Of a stretch of 64,000 nucleotides of DNA, positions 44,169 to 53,322 are shown in pieces. Location of the stretch: positions 62,001 through 126,000 of IMG/VR virus record IMGVR_UViG_3300025009_000050; one strand, 5' to 3'. The stretch comes from a virus. The translations under genes were made by a program, and so were the position numbers. Within the stretch, counting starts at the first letter, position 1, and each line of letters begins with the position of its first letter. A model generated the notes under the pieces. That model did no database searches. It was not told the DNA's origin and worked only from the letters and a program-made list of their open reading frames with translations.

Positions 44169-44849
44169 TCAGTAGATTTCGTGGTCTATGCCTTCTGCCT
44201 TACATGTGTTTATTCTATCTTCCAGCATAGCCATTCCATTGGGTATATAATCCATTAGGTATATAGGTGATGTAAGCCTAGGTAAATCTTTATCGTTCCT
44301 TATACTGGAGGAAGCGTCTATCGTATATAATACCAAGTCTATATCTCCTCCACATGCTTTGATTACTATTTCCATAGAAGCTCTGTCTCTACTTTTAAGT
44401 AGTACTTCTGTATGCATCTTCTCATGGAAATAATCGCATAAATCCGTAAGAGTAAAGTCTCTTACATTCCGTAATACGAATTTCTTGTCCTCTTCCTTTT
44501 CATACACCTCAATAAACTCACCAGACTCAAGTTGCTTTAACTTTGGTCTTGGGCTTGTAGCCTGAAGTCTAGTGTGATAATAGAATGTACCTGGTGTTAA
44601 TTTGTTATCAGGGTCTACTTTAGTTCTTCCTACTCTGATAACATCATAGGCATTAGATATATGTTTAGCCTTGCTAGGACGGAGTCTTTGTAATTCATGA
44701 AGCTTCTGAATATATTCAGAAGGCTCCATATCTATCTTAGTTAGTTGGTTAATCAAGTTCATTTTAACTTCTTTAGAAGCTGTGTTTATGTCCTGTCTTA
44801 TATTAGTAAAGATATATCTTGCAACCTCTATCGCCTTTTCCTTTTCCAT
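44169..44849 (-). CDS. Hypothetical replication-cluster protein
   Basis: 226 residues. Helical N-terminus (VARYIFTNIRQDINTASKEVK), a middle basic region and C-terminal LPRLTSPIYLMDYIPNGMAM. No family recognised. It lies directly upstream of the primase on the same strand. Confidence 0.6.
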   Translation of the reverse strand: MEKEKAIEVARYIFTNIRQDINTASKEVKMNLINQLTKIDMEPSEYIQKLHELQRLRPSKAKHISNAYDVIRVGRTKVDPDNKLTPGTFYYHTRLQATSPRPKLKQLESGEFIEVYEKEEDKKFVLRNVRDFTLTDLCDYFHEKMHTEVLLKSRDRASMEIVIKACGGDIDLVLYTIDASSSIRNDKDLPRLTSPIYLMDYIPNGMAMLEDRINTCKAEGIDHEIY

Positions 44850-44861
44850 TATATATCTCCT

Positions 44862-45107
44862 TTATACTATTTTCCAATCCTGTGCTAATACATCACCTGT
44901 ATTAGGTGTCCATACCACTGCATTACCATACACGGTTTTAATTACAAAGAATGGGTAAAGTATAAAGTCTCCTTTACCTTTTAGGTGACAGATTTCTGCA
45001 CTTCCTTCTGGGGTTATTAAAGCTACGTAAGAACCTTCCCAAAATTCATTATCTCTAGTTACAAACTTACCATCTACTAGAGCTTTTATTGCTTCTCCAA
45101 AATCCAT
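44862..45107 (-). CDS. Tad2-like (DUF2829) protein, candidate anti-Thoeris
   Basis: 81 residues. MDFGEAIKALVDGKFVTRDNE, FVIKTVYGNAVVWTPNTGDVLAQDWKIV follow the DUF2829 pattern (MxFGEALxxLKxGKxVxRxxW ... DxLAxDWxxV). DUF2829 includes Tad2, which sequesters the Thoeris signalling molecule. Here the usual Trp after xR is replaced by NEFW. Expressed in the replication operon. Confidence 0.72.
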   Translation of the reverse strand: MDFGEAIKALVDGKFVTRDNEFWEGSYVALITPEGSAEICHLKGKGDFILYPFFVIKTVYGNAVVWTPNTGDVLAQDWKIV

Positions 45108-45134
45108 ATTAGCCTCCTGTATAGGAGAGGAAGA

Positions 45135-45821
45135 CTAAGCTTCCTCTGCCTTCTTCTTTAAGAATGTGTTGAAAGCACTTATGTTCAATGGGCTTATCAC
45201 TTTAAATGTAGCAGAGCCATCACCTAGAAACTCTCTTACATATGGGTCAAGCTGATTATTATCTACAATGCCAAGTACGGCTTTATACTCTTTAAGCTTA
45301 GAGACTTCAGCTGGAGGCCATTCTATAGTAGGCTTCGGTGGCTTTACTGGTTCATCTTCATAAAGCTCTATACCAATACCAAGGAGTGTTGCACATTTCT
45401 TCAGAGCATCGGTAGCGGCTGCTTTAGATGCGCCCTCTTGTTCAGACTCTCCACCAATCAAAGCTTTACTACCATATTGTTCTTTAACAATACCAAGACT
45501 TGGAACAATAAGTTGACCTAGTACCTGGACATATGGAGGTTGTTCAATGTTTTCATTCTTTCTCTTGTCCCACTTAGGAAGTGATTGTATAACTTCCATC
45601 CTTAGAACACGGAATGTCCATTGATATGCAAAGGCTTCATTGAGTAGGTTGATTACTGTTGAGCCACTTATATAACTAAGTTTCTTTCCAAAACCAGCAT
45701 CACGTTCTTTAATCTGTTTTGGGTCAATCGGCCTTGTTACTACTCCTACTACCCTATCAAGTTCTTCTTGACTCAGGGTAGTCATAGAACTAGGATTGAG
45801 TAATGTTGCTAAATCTGCCAT
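45135..45821 (-). CDS. Rad52/22-like single-strand annealing protein
   Basis: 228 residues. AGFGKKLSYISGSTVINLLNEAFAYQWTF, GQLIVPSLGIVKEQYGSKALIGG and QEGASKAAATDALKKCATLLGIGIELY are Rad52-family core motifs (Sak/DdrA type). It anneals complementary ssDNA in phage recombination. Follows a strong promoter; works with Cas4-like exonucleases and RuvC. Confidence 0.88.
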   Translation of the reverse strand: MADLATLLNPSSMTTLSQEELDRVVGVVTRPIDPKQIKERDAGFGKKLSYISGSTVINLLNEAFAYQWTFRVLRMEVIQSLPKWDKRKNENIEQPPYVQVLGQLIVPSLGIVKEQYGSKALIGGESEQEGASKAAATDALKKCATLLGIGIELYEDEPVKPPKPTIEWPPAEVSKLKEYKAVLGIVDNNQLDPYVREFLGDGSATFKVISPLNISAFNTFLKKKAEEA

Positions 45822-45874
45822 TAAATAATTTCTCCCTTCACCTTGTATAATAACTTCATCTATGTTATAATGTT

Positions 45875-45903
45875 ATTTTACCTTAATGCGGGTTATATGT
45901 CAA
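45875..45903 (-). promoter_or_regulatory. SigA-type promoter (minus strand)
   Basis: On the - strand TTGACA (45903-45898), 17 bases, TAAAAT (45880-45875), about 54 bases before the Rad52-like gene and the replication operon. Confidence 0.8.
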
Positions 45904-45948
45904 TAGCATTTGTGAAAAATAAATGAGAAACAAGTAACTTTATGTATT

Positions 45949-45967
45949 AGTAGGGCCTGGCCCTACT
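45949..45967 (-). terminator. Terminator-like hairpin
   Basis: AGTAGGGCC/GGCCCTACT, 9-bp stem with one-base loop, right after the last lysis-region gene. Weak T-richness, so termination is probable but not certain. Confidence 0.55.
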
Positions 45968-45973
45968 AGGTTC

Positions 45974-46366
45974 TTACTTATCAGAGAACATGATAGATCT
46001 GGCCTGCTCAAGTGTGTATACATTAGGAGTGTTATACAACTTCCTAAGTGGAGATTCAATGATCGATCTGATTAATTCCTTACTTAATAATTCCTTTTCT
46101 TCAGGAAGTAAGAACGTAGCTTTGTCTATCTTGCTCTTAACAAACCTACTTGAATATGATAGTGTCTCTTCAAATGATCCCTTAGAATCATTGAACCTGA
46201 TTAGCTCTAATATAAGGTCATCTATGATGGGTCTTATTTCATCTAAATCGTCTACTATCTTATCCACATAGTTGCTACTACTTTTATTCGCCATAAGTAT
46301 CGACGCTATCTTTGTAATACATATGGTACATATGATAGCTATAATAACCACTATTGCTGTATTCAT
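45974..46366 (-). CDS. Membrane-anchored protein of lysis region
   Basis: 130 residues; N-terminal membrane segment AIVVIIAIICTICITKIASIL, then a helical soluble part. Position next to the holin suggests a lysis or superinfection role (inference). Confidence 0.6.
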   Translation of the reverse strand: MNTAIVVIIAIICTICITKIASILMANKSSSNYVDKIVDDLDEIRPIIDDLILELIRFNDSKGSFEETLSYSSRFVKSKIDKATFLLPEEKELLSKELIRSIIESPLRKLYNTPNVYTLEQARSIMFSDK

Positions 46367-46785
46367 TACTTAACCTCCTCTGAGGATATATCCACTCCAA
46401 GCTTTTCTTCTATTGCTCTGTCAAGATTAACATCCTGCGGCATACCAAGATCCTTTAGTTTCTGATAAACTTGTACTATATATTTCACTGTAATGATACT
46501 CCATGCACTAACTTGTATGCCTGTGAATGCTAATTGTATAAGTGCGAATGACGAGCTGGATACAATAGCGATCTCAAGTACAAACAAAAGCAACATGTAG
46601 TAGACCATTGGTTTAGCAAAGTCTGCAATCTTATCCCATGTAAACTCTTTCTTCTTTACTGCTATAGCGGTTGATAGAATGGTATTAACTACCATGAATA
46701 TTATCAGTGCCAGTATGGGAAAGATATCAGTGCCACCAGGAATTAAGTTACAGTAGTGGTTTATCAGTTCATCTAGTCCAAACAT
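46366..46785 (-). CDS. Holin-like membrane protein
   Basis: 139 residues with three hydrophobic stretches (IFPILALIIFMVVNTILST, VYYMLLLFVLEIAIVSSSSFAL, VSAWSIITVKYIVQVY). VKKKEFTWDKIADFAKPMV is typical of the TcdE/Phage_holin_4 group. Adjacent to the amidase. Confidence 0.75.
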   Translation of the reverse strand: MFGLDELINHYCNLIPGGTDIFPILALIIFMVVNTILSTAIAVKKKEFTWDKIADFAKPMVYYMLLLFVLEIAIVSSSSFALIQLAFTGIQVSAWSIITVKYIVQVYQKLKDLGMPQDVNLDRAIEEKLGVDISSEEVK

Positions 46786-47462
46786 TTATACCACTCCTCC
46801 AAGTTCTTTGATACGAGAATTAATCTGGTTTAGTTGTTCTTTAAGCTTGTTGGCTTGTGCGATTAGTTCTGATAATTCATTGCTAATTGTAATGCCAAAG
46901 TATTTACCAATACCACTTGCTATAGCTAATGCCATCTTATCTCTACTGCCAGAATCTTTAAGCAGTATCTCTTCTCTTGCGTTCGTGTGAAATGCTATTT
47001 CAGTTAGTACTGCAGGCATATTGGTGAGCCTTAATACGGCAAAGTTAGCAGTCTTTATCCCACGGTTATATAAGCCTAAGGAATTAATTAGGTTAGACTG
47101 TATGAGATTAGCTAACTTTTCACCATTGCCACCCTTACTGTAGCAATATGTTTCTGTTCCGTGTGCTGATGCTGGTCCCGCATTAGTATGGATAGAAACA
47201 TATATATCAGCTTTGTTCTTGTTGGCGAAGTCTGCTCTTGCAGATAAGTCAAATCCTTTGTCAGTCCAGGGCTCAAGGTTATAATCGCCAATACGAGTAT
47301 ATATTACGTCTATGTTATTACTCTGTAATATTTTTCCTACTCTTAGTGCGATATCTAAACAGCCATTAGCCTCTACATAACCTGTAGGACCCTGATTCCA
47401 TTTATCACGGCCACCATTCAATGGCCAGGGTCGATACAGGCTTTGTATCGTATTACTGGCAT
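46786..47462 (-). CDS. N-acetylmuramoyl-L-alanine amidase (Amidase_3), frame shifted near N-terminus
   Basis: The main frame (46786-47421, TTG start) has VEANGCLDIALRVGKIL, SIHTNAG, HGTETYCY and VLTEIAFHTN, giving the Glu and His zinc ligands and catalytic Glu. The first zinc His is missing from it. It lies upstream in another frame: ATG 47462 after GGAGTGATTAAA reads MPVIRYKACIDPGH then TGA at 47420-47418. The two frames overlap by one base (the T of CAT), so a -1 shift would join DPGH to LNGGRDKW. Either a programmed shift, a real lesion, or a sequencing error. C-terminus is a coiled coil. Confidence 0.75.
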
Positions 47463-47488
47463 TTTAATCACTCCTTATTGTTATGGTT

Positions 47489-47510
47489 TAGGAGCGCATA
47501 TGCGCTCCTA
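47489..47510 (-). terminator. Palindromic hairpin before the amidase
   Basis: TAGGAGCGCAT/ATGCGCTCCTA, an 11-bp perfect palindrome just after the upstream gene's stop codon. May terminate or attenuate transcription into the lysis genes. Confidence 0.55.
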
Positions 47511-47511
47511 A

Positions 47512-47829
47512 CTAGCCAAAAGCTTTAGCTATAAAACCTCCTAATGCACCAACTACCCCCATTAGGATACTGAATCCTACTGTTACCCATGGTGGGGTAC
47601 TATTGGATATTTGTTTTGAAAACTCATCTCTTACGGCAGACATTTCCCTCGTAAATTCTCCCCTCATGGCACCTATCTCTTTATTCATGTTGGATAGCTC
47701 TTGCCAGATTCTCTCATTGATATTGTCCTGAGTCAGCTCTACTCTAACCAACCTGTTCCTAATCTCACTCATTTGTTGTTCTATGCGTACGCCTATTACG
47801 CATTCATCTTGTGACTTAGGTGTGACCAT
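47512..47829 (-). CDS. XhlA-like coiled-coil membrane protein
   Basis: ATG 47829 after AAGGAGGAATTGCCCC; 105 residues. A coiled coil (MSEIRNRLVRVELTQDNIN, NKEIGAMRGEFTREMSAV) ends with one membrane helix PWVTVGFSILMGVVGALGGFIA, the layout of XhlA/hemolysin-type lysis accessory proteins. Confidence 0.65.
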   Translation of the reverse strand: MVTPKSQDECVIGVRIEQQMSEIRNRLVRVELTQDNINERIWQELSNMNKEIGAMRGEFTREMSAVRDEFSKQISNSTPPWVTVGFSILMGVVGALGGFIAKAFG

Positions 47830-47843
47830 GGGGCAATTCCTCC

Positions 47844-49025
47844 TTAAATTGTGAAGTAATCTATATCTATACAACTTATAGCTGGCGTTACATCGTCAGT
47901 TTTCTTAATCTTAGTCAGTATATATACAGTTGAGTAAGATCCTCCTATACCTTGGTTAAAAGGTATACCTGTGCTACTAATTGATATATCACTAGGATCA
48001 GTAAACAGCTTGTGCTCAACTAAGTTGTAAACGTTCTTTGGGCAACCATCTGGAATTTGTATTACAGGGCTATTAATAATAGAAAAGTATTTATCTTTGA
48101 TCTCAAACTTACTCACAATATATGATTCATCTGATTTGAAATCATAGTTATATACTCCGATCTCTTGCATGCCATAATAGAATGAACGAACTCCATCTTC
48201 AATAAAATAATATGGCTGTTTGAGAAATATGAATAGCTCTGTGATCTCTGTAGATGGGAACATGAATAGTGCCTTATTTGCATTTATGATTGGAGCAAAG
48301 TTAGGAATGGTACGTGGAACGTTGTTACTTGGTGTTATATATTGTATGTTGCTAATCTCCATTGAGTACTCAGGTGTAGGCTTTATACTAATGCTGTTAA
48401 CGTATACATTATTAATTGACTGCAATGGTAACTTTATATGAAGTAATATATATAATTCATTAATTGATGAGTACTGTGATTTATGCATCCAACATGAGCT
48501 ATTGTTACAATCAAATGTCCTCATAACTTTTGGATCATTTACAGGAACATATGTTGTTCCGTCAGTAGATTCATATAGGTTAACAGCTAGTGATGGTGGA
48601 ATCATAACTACACCATTTTGATCGATGATACTAGCCTTACTTGTTGAGTTGTATTTGATTGTTGCTATTCCATGTAAACTATCTATCTGAGCAATCTTAT
48701 CCTTATCAACATCATATAAGGCATTAAACATGTTCTCAGCTTTAAATGAATTAGATAATGTTCTAGGTATATTAACAGAATCTAAGCTATTGACGCCATT
48801 CCTTATTGTTCTTATACTGTTCTCTAATTCATATATCTTATTTTGAAGGAAATAGTTTTCTACGATAAGTAAATCCATATTATATCGGATATCTTCATCA
48901 TGTTGATTAGCTATATCAAATAGTTTACATATGTCATAGTGGAAGTCTTCACACATTTGTATGAACTCTTTTGAGTTCTTAGGTCCAGTTCTGATGTTTT
49001 CATTAATTTGTGAAATTGGCAGCAT
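47844..49025 (-). CDS. Virion structural protein (tail/baseplate paralogue)
   Basis: 393 residues. A helical N-terminus (EDFHYDICKLFDIANQHDEDI) precedes a beta-rich part. YYGMQEIGVYNYDFKSDESYIVSKFE matches the recurring Y.YGIxEIxxYxYxF module found in the next genes. Likely a tail-tip or baseplate component. Confidence 0.6.
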   Translation of the reverse strand: MLPISQINENIRTGPKNSKEFIQMCEDFHYDICKLFDIANQHDEDIRYNMDLLIVENYFLQNKIYELENSIRTIRNGVNSLDSVNIPRTLSNSFKAENMFNALYDVDKDKIAQIDSLHGIATIKYNSTSKASIIDQNGVVMIPPSLAVNLYESTDGTTYVPVNDPKVMRTFDCNNSSCWMHKSQYSSINELYILLHIKLPLQSINNVYVNSISIKPTPEYSMEISNIQYITPSNNVPRTIPNFAPIINANKALFMFPSTEITELFIFLKQPYYFIEDGVRSFYYGMQEIGVYNYDFKSDESYIVSKFEIKDKYFSIINSPVIQIPDGCPKNVYNLVEHKLFTDPSDISISSTGIPFNQGIGGSYSTVYILTKIKKTDDVTPAISCIDIDYFTI

Positions 49026-49035
49026 GATGACACTC

Positions 49036-49455
49036 CTATTTTAGTGATTTGTTAATACAATCTATGTCTTTCCTAATCATATCAATTCGTGTTTTAATAT
49101 TATTCTGACCAATTCCATTCTCGTCTGGGTTAAGACTCTGTATGGAAAAACCTGTCTTAACACCATTGTTCTCAGGACCTACCTCTGATCCTTTATAGTA
49201 TAATCTATTGTAAACTGGAACAGAGAATAAAGTGATATCATTAGTTCCTTCAATCATAAGCTTCATATTATTCATGATGTAGTCTGTATGTCCTGGCCTT
49301 TGAACAGTGCCATTAGTAAAGTTATCATTACGATCCATATAGAACATCAAATATCTTACGTCATGTAACAACTCACTAAAATAATTTATGTGATCTTCTG
49401 TGTCAGTTGGTCCACGAAGTGGAGCTGTTAGTCTAGTCAATGTAGGTCTTATCAT
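49036..49455 (-). CDS. Virion-associated hypothetical protein
   Basis: 139 residues (MIRPTLTRLTAPLRGPTDTEDH, HDVRYLMFYMDRNDNF). Located in the structural block. No family recognised. Confidence 0.5.
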   Translation of the reverse strand: MIRPTLTRLTAPLRGPTDTEDHINYFSELLHDVRYLMFYMDRNDNFTNGTVQRPGHTDYIMNNMKLMIEGTNDITLFSVPVYNRLYYKGSEVGPENNGVKTGFSIQSLNPDENGIGQNNIKTRIDMIRKDIDCINKSLK

Positions 49456-49466
49456 ATATACAACTC

Positions 49467-51494
49467 CTATATAGAAAATTTAAGTCTGTATGATTTAAGC
49501 TTTGGTGATAGTTTTGTAACCGAACTATCTCTACGTAACTCTGCTTTAAACAATATAGAGTCTGTATCTGTTGTAGTTATATACTTGTAATAAAATTCAT
49601 ATTCTACATCGAGTATGTAGTTATTAAGCACTATGATACAATCATCTACCATAGCATAACAATCATGAACAGAATTAGGAATGTTATATTGTAGGTCAAA
49701 TAAACTTACATGCTTCAAAGGAGTACTATTTGCATAAAACTTAGAACCAGTTGTGATTAATTCATAGTTTAAGTTAAGACTTATAGTAGATATGGTATTA
49801 TGTTTGTACACTAATACTACTATCTCATTCCATCCTCTATTCAGTAAGTAATTTACTGAACTACTAGGTGTGCCGCTGAACTTTAGTACTCCGTTAACAT
49901 AGATAGCTACTGGACAGTTACATATAGGTATAGCGTTGCTTATGTTTTGTTCTTGTACATATACGCCTATAGTAAATTTATAATTTACGCAATCACTAGA
50001 TTGTATACCACTTACTACCTCACCTGACTTATTAGAATCTATCTTAATGTAGCTCACTTCAGGATTGGTATCGATCCAATCATCAATAGACGGGATATGA
50101 CTAGCTCCCATATCAGTTTTAACTACTTCCATCTTCCAATTGTTCTTCCCTATATATAGTTTCTCAGTCCCATTAACTATCTGCTTAGATACTATATGTC
50201 CAAGTTTGTAGAATGATATATTATTTGTCTTAAGGGACCTTAGTTCTCTTTCAGATATTGCTATGTTAGATGGAAAGGAGAAAATATCTGGGGTTGCTTG
50301 TTCTACGTTCTTAAAGTCTATGACCTGTGAGTATTGCGGAGAGGTTTCATTAGTGGGTGATATAGGAATCCAGTTGGGATTATTACTAGTAAGAGCAATC
50401 CAATAGTCGATCCATGTTCCTGTTGTAAGTTCAGAGTTAGTCTCTAAGGATACTTTGTCTATGACAAATGGAGAGCCGCTTTCGACTATGAAAGGTTTAG
50501 ATACAAGTGTAGACTTATTCATATAGCTAAAGTTATAGAATGAGATCTCTCTGATTCCAAATATATATGAATACTTCTCAATGTTGTTAACTGTTGTTGT
50601 AGTATCATTCTCATTTTTAGAAAGTAAAAATCTAATGGATTTAAAACCTATATCGGGGAAGTTATATGTCTTATTACCAGATACAGATTCAGTAGTTGAA
50701 TATGGTAGCTCTAGCCAGTTGATCCCATCACTACAGAACTCTACCTTCACGACAGTTGGTTTAACGGTATGAAGAGACAGTAAAATTTTATTTGCTACAA
50801 TAATAGTATCAAAATCAATTGTCACATATCCACCAACAGTTTGTACTGTAGAACTAATAATCTCTTGTTTCCATACTTCGTCATACGACTGGGTTAAGAT
50901 GTTATTTAATGTGCCAGATATAATATTCGTTTCTACGGAAGATAAACCACTATATAACCTAAAGTTGATTTGCCAATCAGTGGGTGTTATCTTCGTAGTC
51001 TCTGTCCTACTAGCTTTAATTGTTACTTCATTCTTGGTTATGTCAACATTAGCATTTGTAAGTTGCTGATCTATCTTTGACATATCAGAAAACGTATCGT
51101 ACACTGAATTTACAGCTCCACTATCTGAATACAGTAGTAGTAATTCTTGTAGTTCCTTCTCTAACTTGTCTAACTGATATTCTAGCCTCTTACGTTCAAC
51201 TTCATATTTATTAAGATTTGTTGTAGCCATATTATTTAACTTTATCGCACTACTATATAATATAGATAAGTCATTAAAGGATTCGTCTAGCATCTTCTTA
51301 TAATCTTCGCTCGATACAGTAAGGCCACGTTGTGCTAACCTTACTAATAAATTAGGCGCTGATAAATCATTCTGACTTATGTATGCATTGATCTTTGATG
51401 TTGTCTTATCTGATGATGGCATTTCGCCTTTCATCAGTTCTTCTTTAATAATATTATTTATAGCAACATCGAGTTTCCTCATCTTTATAGTCAT
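49467..51494 (-). CDS. Large virion structural protein (paralogue)
   Basis: 675 residues. Helical N-terminus with coiled coil (YEVERKRLEYQLDKLEKELQ), then discoidin-like beta segments. KYSYIFGIREISFYNFSYMNKSTLVSKPF shares the module of the neighbours; WIDYWIALTSNNPNWIPISP is the second conserved block. Overlaps the next gene by one base. Confidence 0.6.
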   Translation of the reverse strand: MTIKMRKLDVAINNIIKEELMKGEMPSSDKTTSKINAYISQNDLSAPNLLVRLAQRGLTVSSEDYKKMLDESFNDLSILYSSAIKLNNMATTNLNKYEVERKRLEYQLDKLEKELQELLLLYSDSGAVNSVYDTFSDMSKIDQQLTNANVDITKNEVTIKASRTETTKITPTDWQINFRLYSGLSSVETNIISGTLNNILTQSYDEVWKQEIISSTVQTVGGYVTIDFDTIIVANKILLSLHTVKPTVVKVEFCSDGINWLELPYSTTESVSGNKTYNFPDIGFKSIRFLLSKNENDTTTTVNNIEKYSYIFGIREISFYNFSYMNKSTLVSKPFIVESGSPFVIDKVSLETNSELTTGTWIDYWIALTSNNPNWIPISPTNETSPQYSQVIDFKNVEQATPDIFSFPSNIAISERELRSLKTNNISFYKLGHIVSKQIVNGTEKLYIGKNNWKMEVVKTDMGASHIPSIDDWIDTNPEVSYIKIDSNKSGEVVSGIQSSDCVNYKFTIGVYVQEQNISNAIPICNCPVAIYVNGVLKFSGTPSSSVNYLLNRGWNEIVVLVYKHNTISTISLNLNYELITTGSKFYANSTPLKHVSLFDLQYNIPNSVHDCYAMVDDCIIVLNNYILDVEYEFYYKYITTTDTDSILFKAELRRDSSVTKLSPKLKSYRLKFSI

Positions 51495-53311
51495 TATAGT
51501 ACCTCCTCAAAGTAAATCTTGAGGCTATAATCTTCAATAAGTGGAGTTATAGTAGCAAGATCATTTGGTCTAGTTAACTTCATCTTCAGACGTATAGTAG
51601 TCGGCGGCTTGTCAGTATTCACATAACCCTTATATAATGCCGTCCTTGTAGCAGGGATATCCTTTGGATTAAATTCATACTCCTTAGGAGGAAAGTAATT
51701 AAGCCTCTCAAACTCTCCAGAATTGACTAGTTCTATAAAGCTATCAGCTGGTATGACTTTAGCCTTCTCATCACCAGCAGGTCTCCTATGCATAGGAGAT
51801 ATAGGATACCATTTGTTGCCTCCATCTACACTTATACTATAAGTAATCCATTTATTAACTTCATTTAAGTTAGCTAGAAATGAAGGAGGTAACTTTTCAT
51901 TTGAATATAATAATACCTTCTTAATACTTCTATCAGTACTGAATGTTTTAGTTACCATTTCGCTTTGATTGGAGAATGTATAACTGTATACTCCAATATC
52001 ACGAATTCCTATACAATATCTCCAACCATCTATCATATCAATGCCTTTGTTTATATATGTAGCGTTGTCTATAATGTATTTACCAGGCGGACCGTCTATA
52101 GCTTGCTGTGAGGCTTCATTCTCAGGAATCCTAATTGTTGTACTAATATCATTAGAAGTGACTACTCTTTCGTAGTAGGTATGACCAACAGTCTCGTCAT
52201 ATGATTCAGGTTGATCCATAACAATTTCGATATATCTTGTAGGTCTAGTCTCGAAGCTCCACACTCCTTGTCCTGCAAACTTACTTGGCGTGTAATCATC
52301 AACTATTATTTCATCTAGTAAATATGTTTGTGGAGTTTGGTTAAGTTCTGAGTTTAATACTAATAAGTCATTGTATAATCCAGTATAATCTATACCATTA
52401 TTGCTTGTCTTGATAGAGTGTACTACGACCTTACCACTGCTACCTGGTGGGTTATATGGATTTATTGTTATCCAATTGATATCGTATATGTCCTTTAGGT
52501 CAACGAGTATTCTTACTCGCAATAGATCATTTGTCTTAGACCCTTTAGCCCATTCCATATCATATTTAAGACTTGTCTTATCACTGCTACTAAAATTGAC
52601 TGCTTGATATTCATACCATGTATTGGGGTTATCATCTAGTATAGTTACTATATCATCATGTGAGTTATTCTCGCTAATGTATTTAAACGTATTACCATCA
52701 ATAACAGCAATATGATAATTGCCTGGATCACCATTACCTTGTATCATAGTTACTTCAGAATTCATACTTCTATTTATACTACTTGTCCTGGTTAAAGTTA
52801 ATACACCTTCTCTGGTGGAAATATAAGCACGCATAGAAGGATCTGTGAATGTTAAGTCGATGTTATTTGTATTGGTGAATGTATCCTTTATGTAGGTTGT
52901 GTTATTCGGATTTTCAGTATTGGCCATGAGCACTAAATCAGTACATATGCCAGTATTGTATCGTATCCTTTCCATCAACCTATTCTTCTCTGTCTGTCTA
53001 TAGTTGAAGTAATCAACAAGTAGGTTAGCTAAGTTCTGATACTCTTCAAATAATATAACTAAGTTCATAAACATAGCATTGCAGTTATAGTTATAATCGT
53101 CTACTATAGGTAGCCCTCCACTATTAGGATATTTGATATTGAAGAATGGCTTACCTACATTAAGATAATATTCTCTGAAGTATCTAGAAATGATTTCGAT
53201 TACATCATTATACGTTTTAGCGTTAGCAAGCTCCTGCTGCATCATTAAATCATTCACTAATGCTTGCATATAGGGAAGCAATGATCTGTTATTAATACTT
53301 AGATCGCTCAC
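51494..53311 (-). CDS. Large virion structural protein (paralogue)
   Basis: 605 residues. YCIGIRDIGVYSYTFSNQSEMVTKTF and WITYSISVDGGNKWYPISPMHRRP repeat the module seen at 49467 and 53323, and RYIEIVMDQPESYDE resembles F5/8-type strands. Probably part of a tail-tip assembly built from duplicated genes. Confidence 0.6.
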   Translation of the reverse strand: MSDLSINNRSLLPYMQALVNDLMMQQELANAKTYNDVIEIISRYFREYYLNVGKPFFNIKYPNSGGLPIVDDYNYNCNAMFMNLVILFEEYQNLANLLVDYFNYRQTEKNRLMERIRYNTGICTDLVLMANTENPNNTTYIKDTFTNTNNIDLTFTDPSMRAYISTREGVLTLTRTSSINRSMNSEVTMIQGNGDPGNYHIAVIDGNTFKYISENNSHDDIVTILDDNPNTWYEYQAVNFSSSDKTSLKYDMEWAKGSKTNDLLRVRILVDLKDIYDINWITINPYNPPGSSGKVVVHSIKTSNNGIDYTGLYNDLLVLNSELNQTPQTYLLDEIIVDDYTPSKFAGQGVWSFETRPTRYIEIVMDQPESYDETVGHTYYERVVTSNDISTTIRIPENEASQQAIDGPPGKYIIDNATYINKGIDMIDGWRYCIGIRDIGVYSYTFSNQSEMVTKTFSTDRSIKKVLLYSNEKLPPSFLANLNEVNKWITYSISVDGGNKWYPISPMHRRPAGDEKAKVIPADSFIELVNSGEFERLNYFPPKEYEFNPKDIPATRTALYKGYVNTDKPPTTIRLKMKLTRPNDLATITPLIEDYSLKIYFEEVL

Positions 53312-53322
53312 ATGGCAACCTC

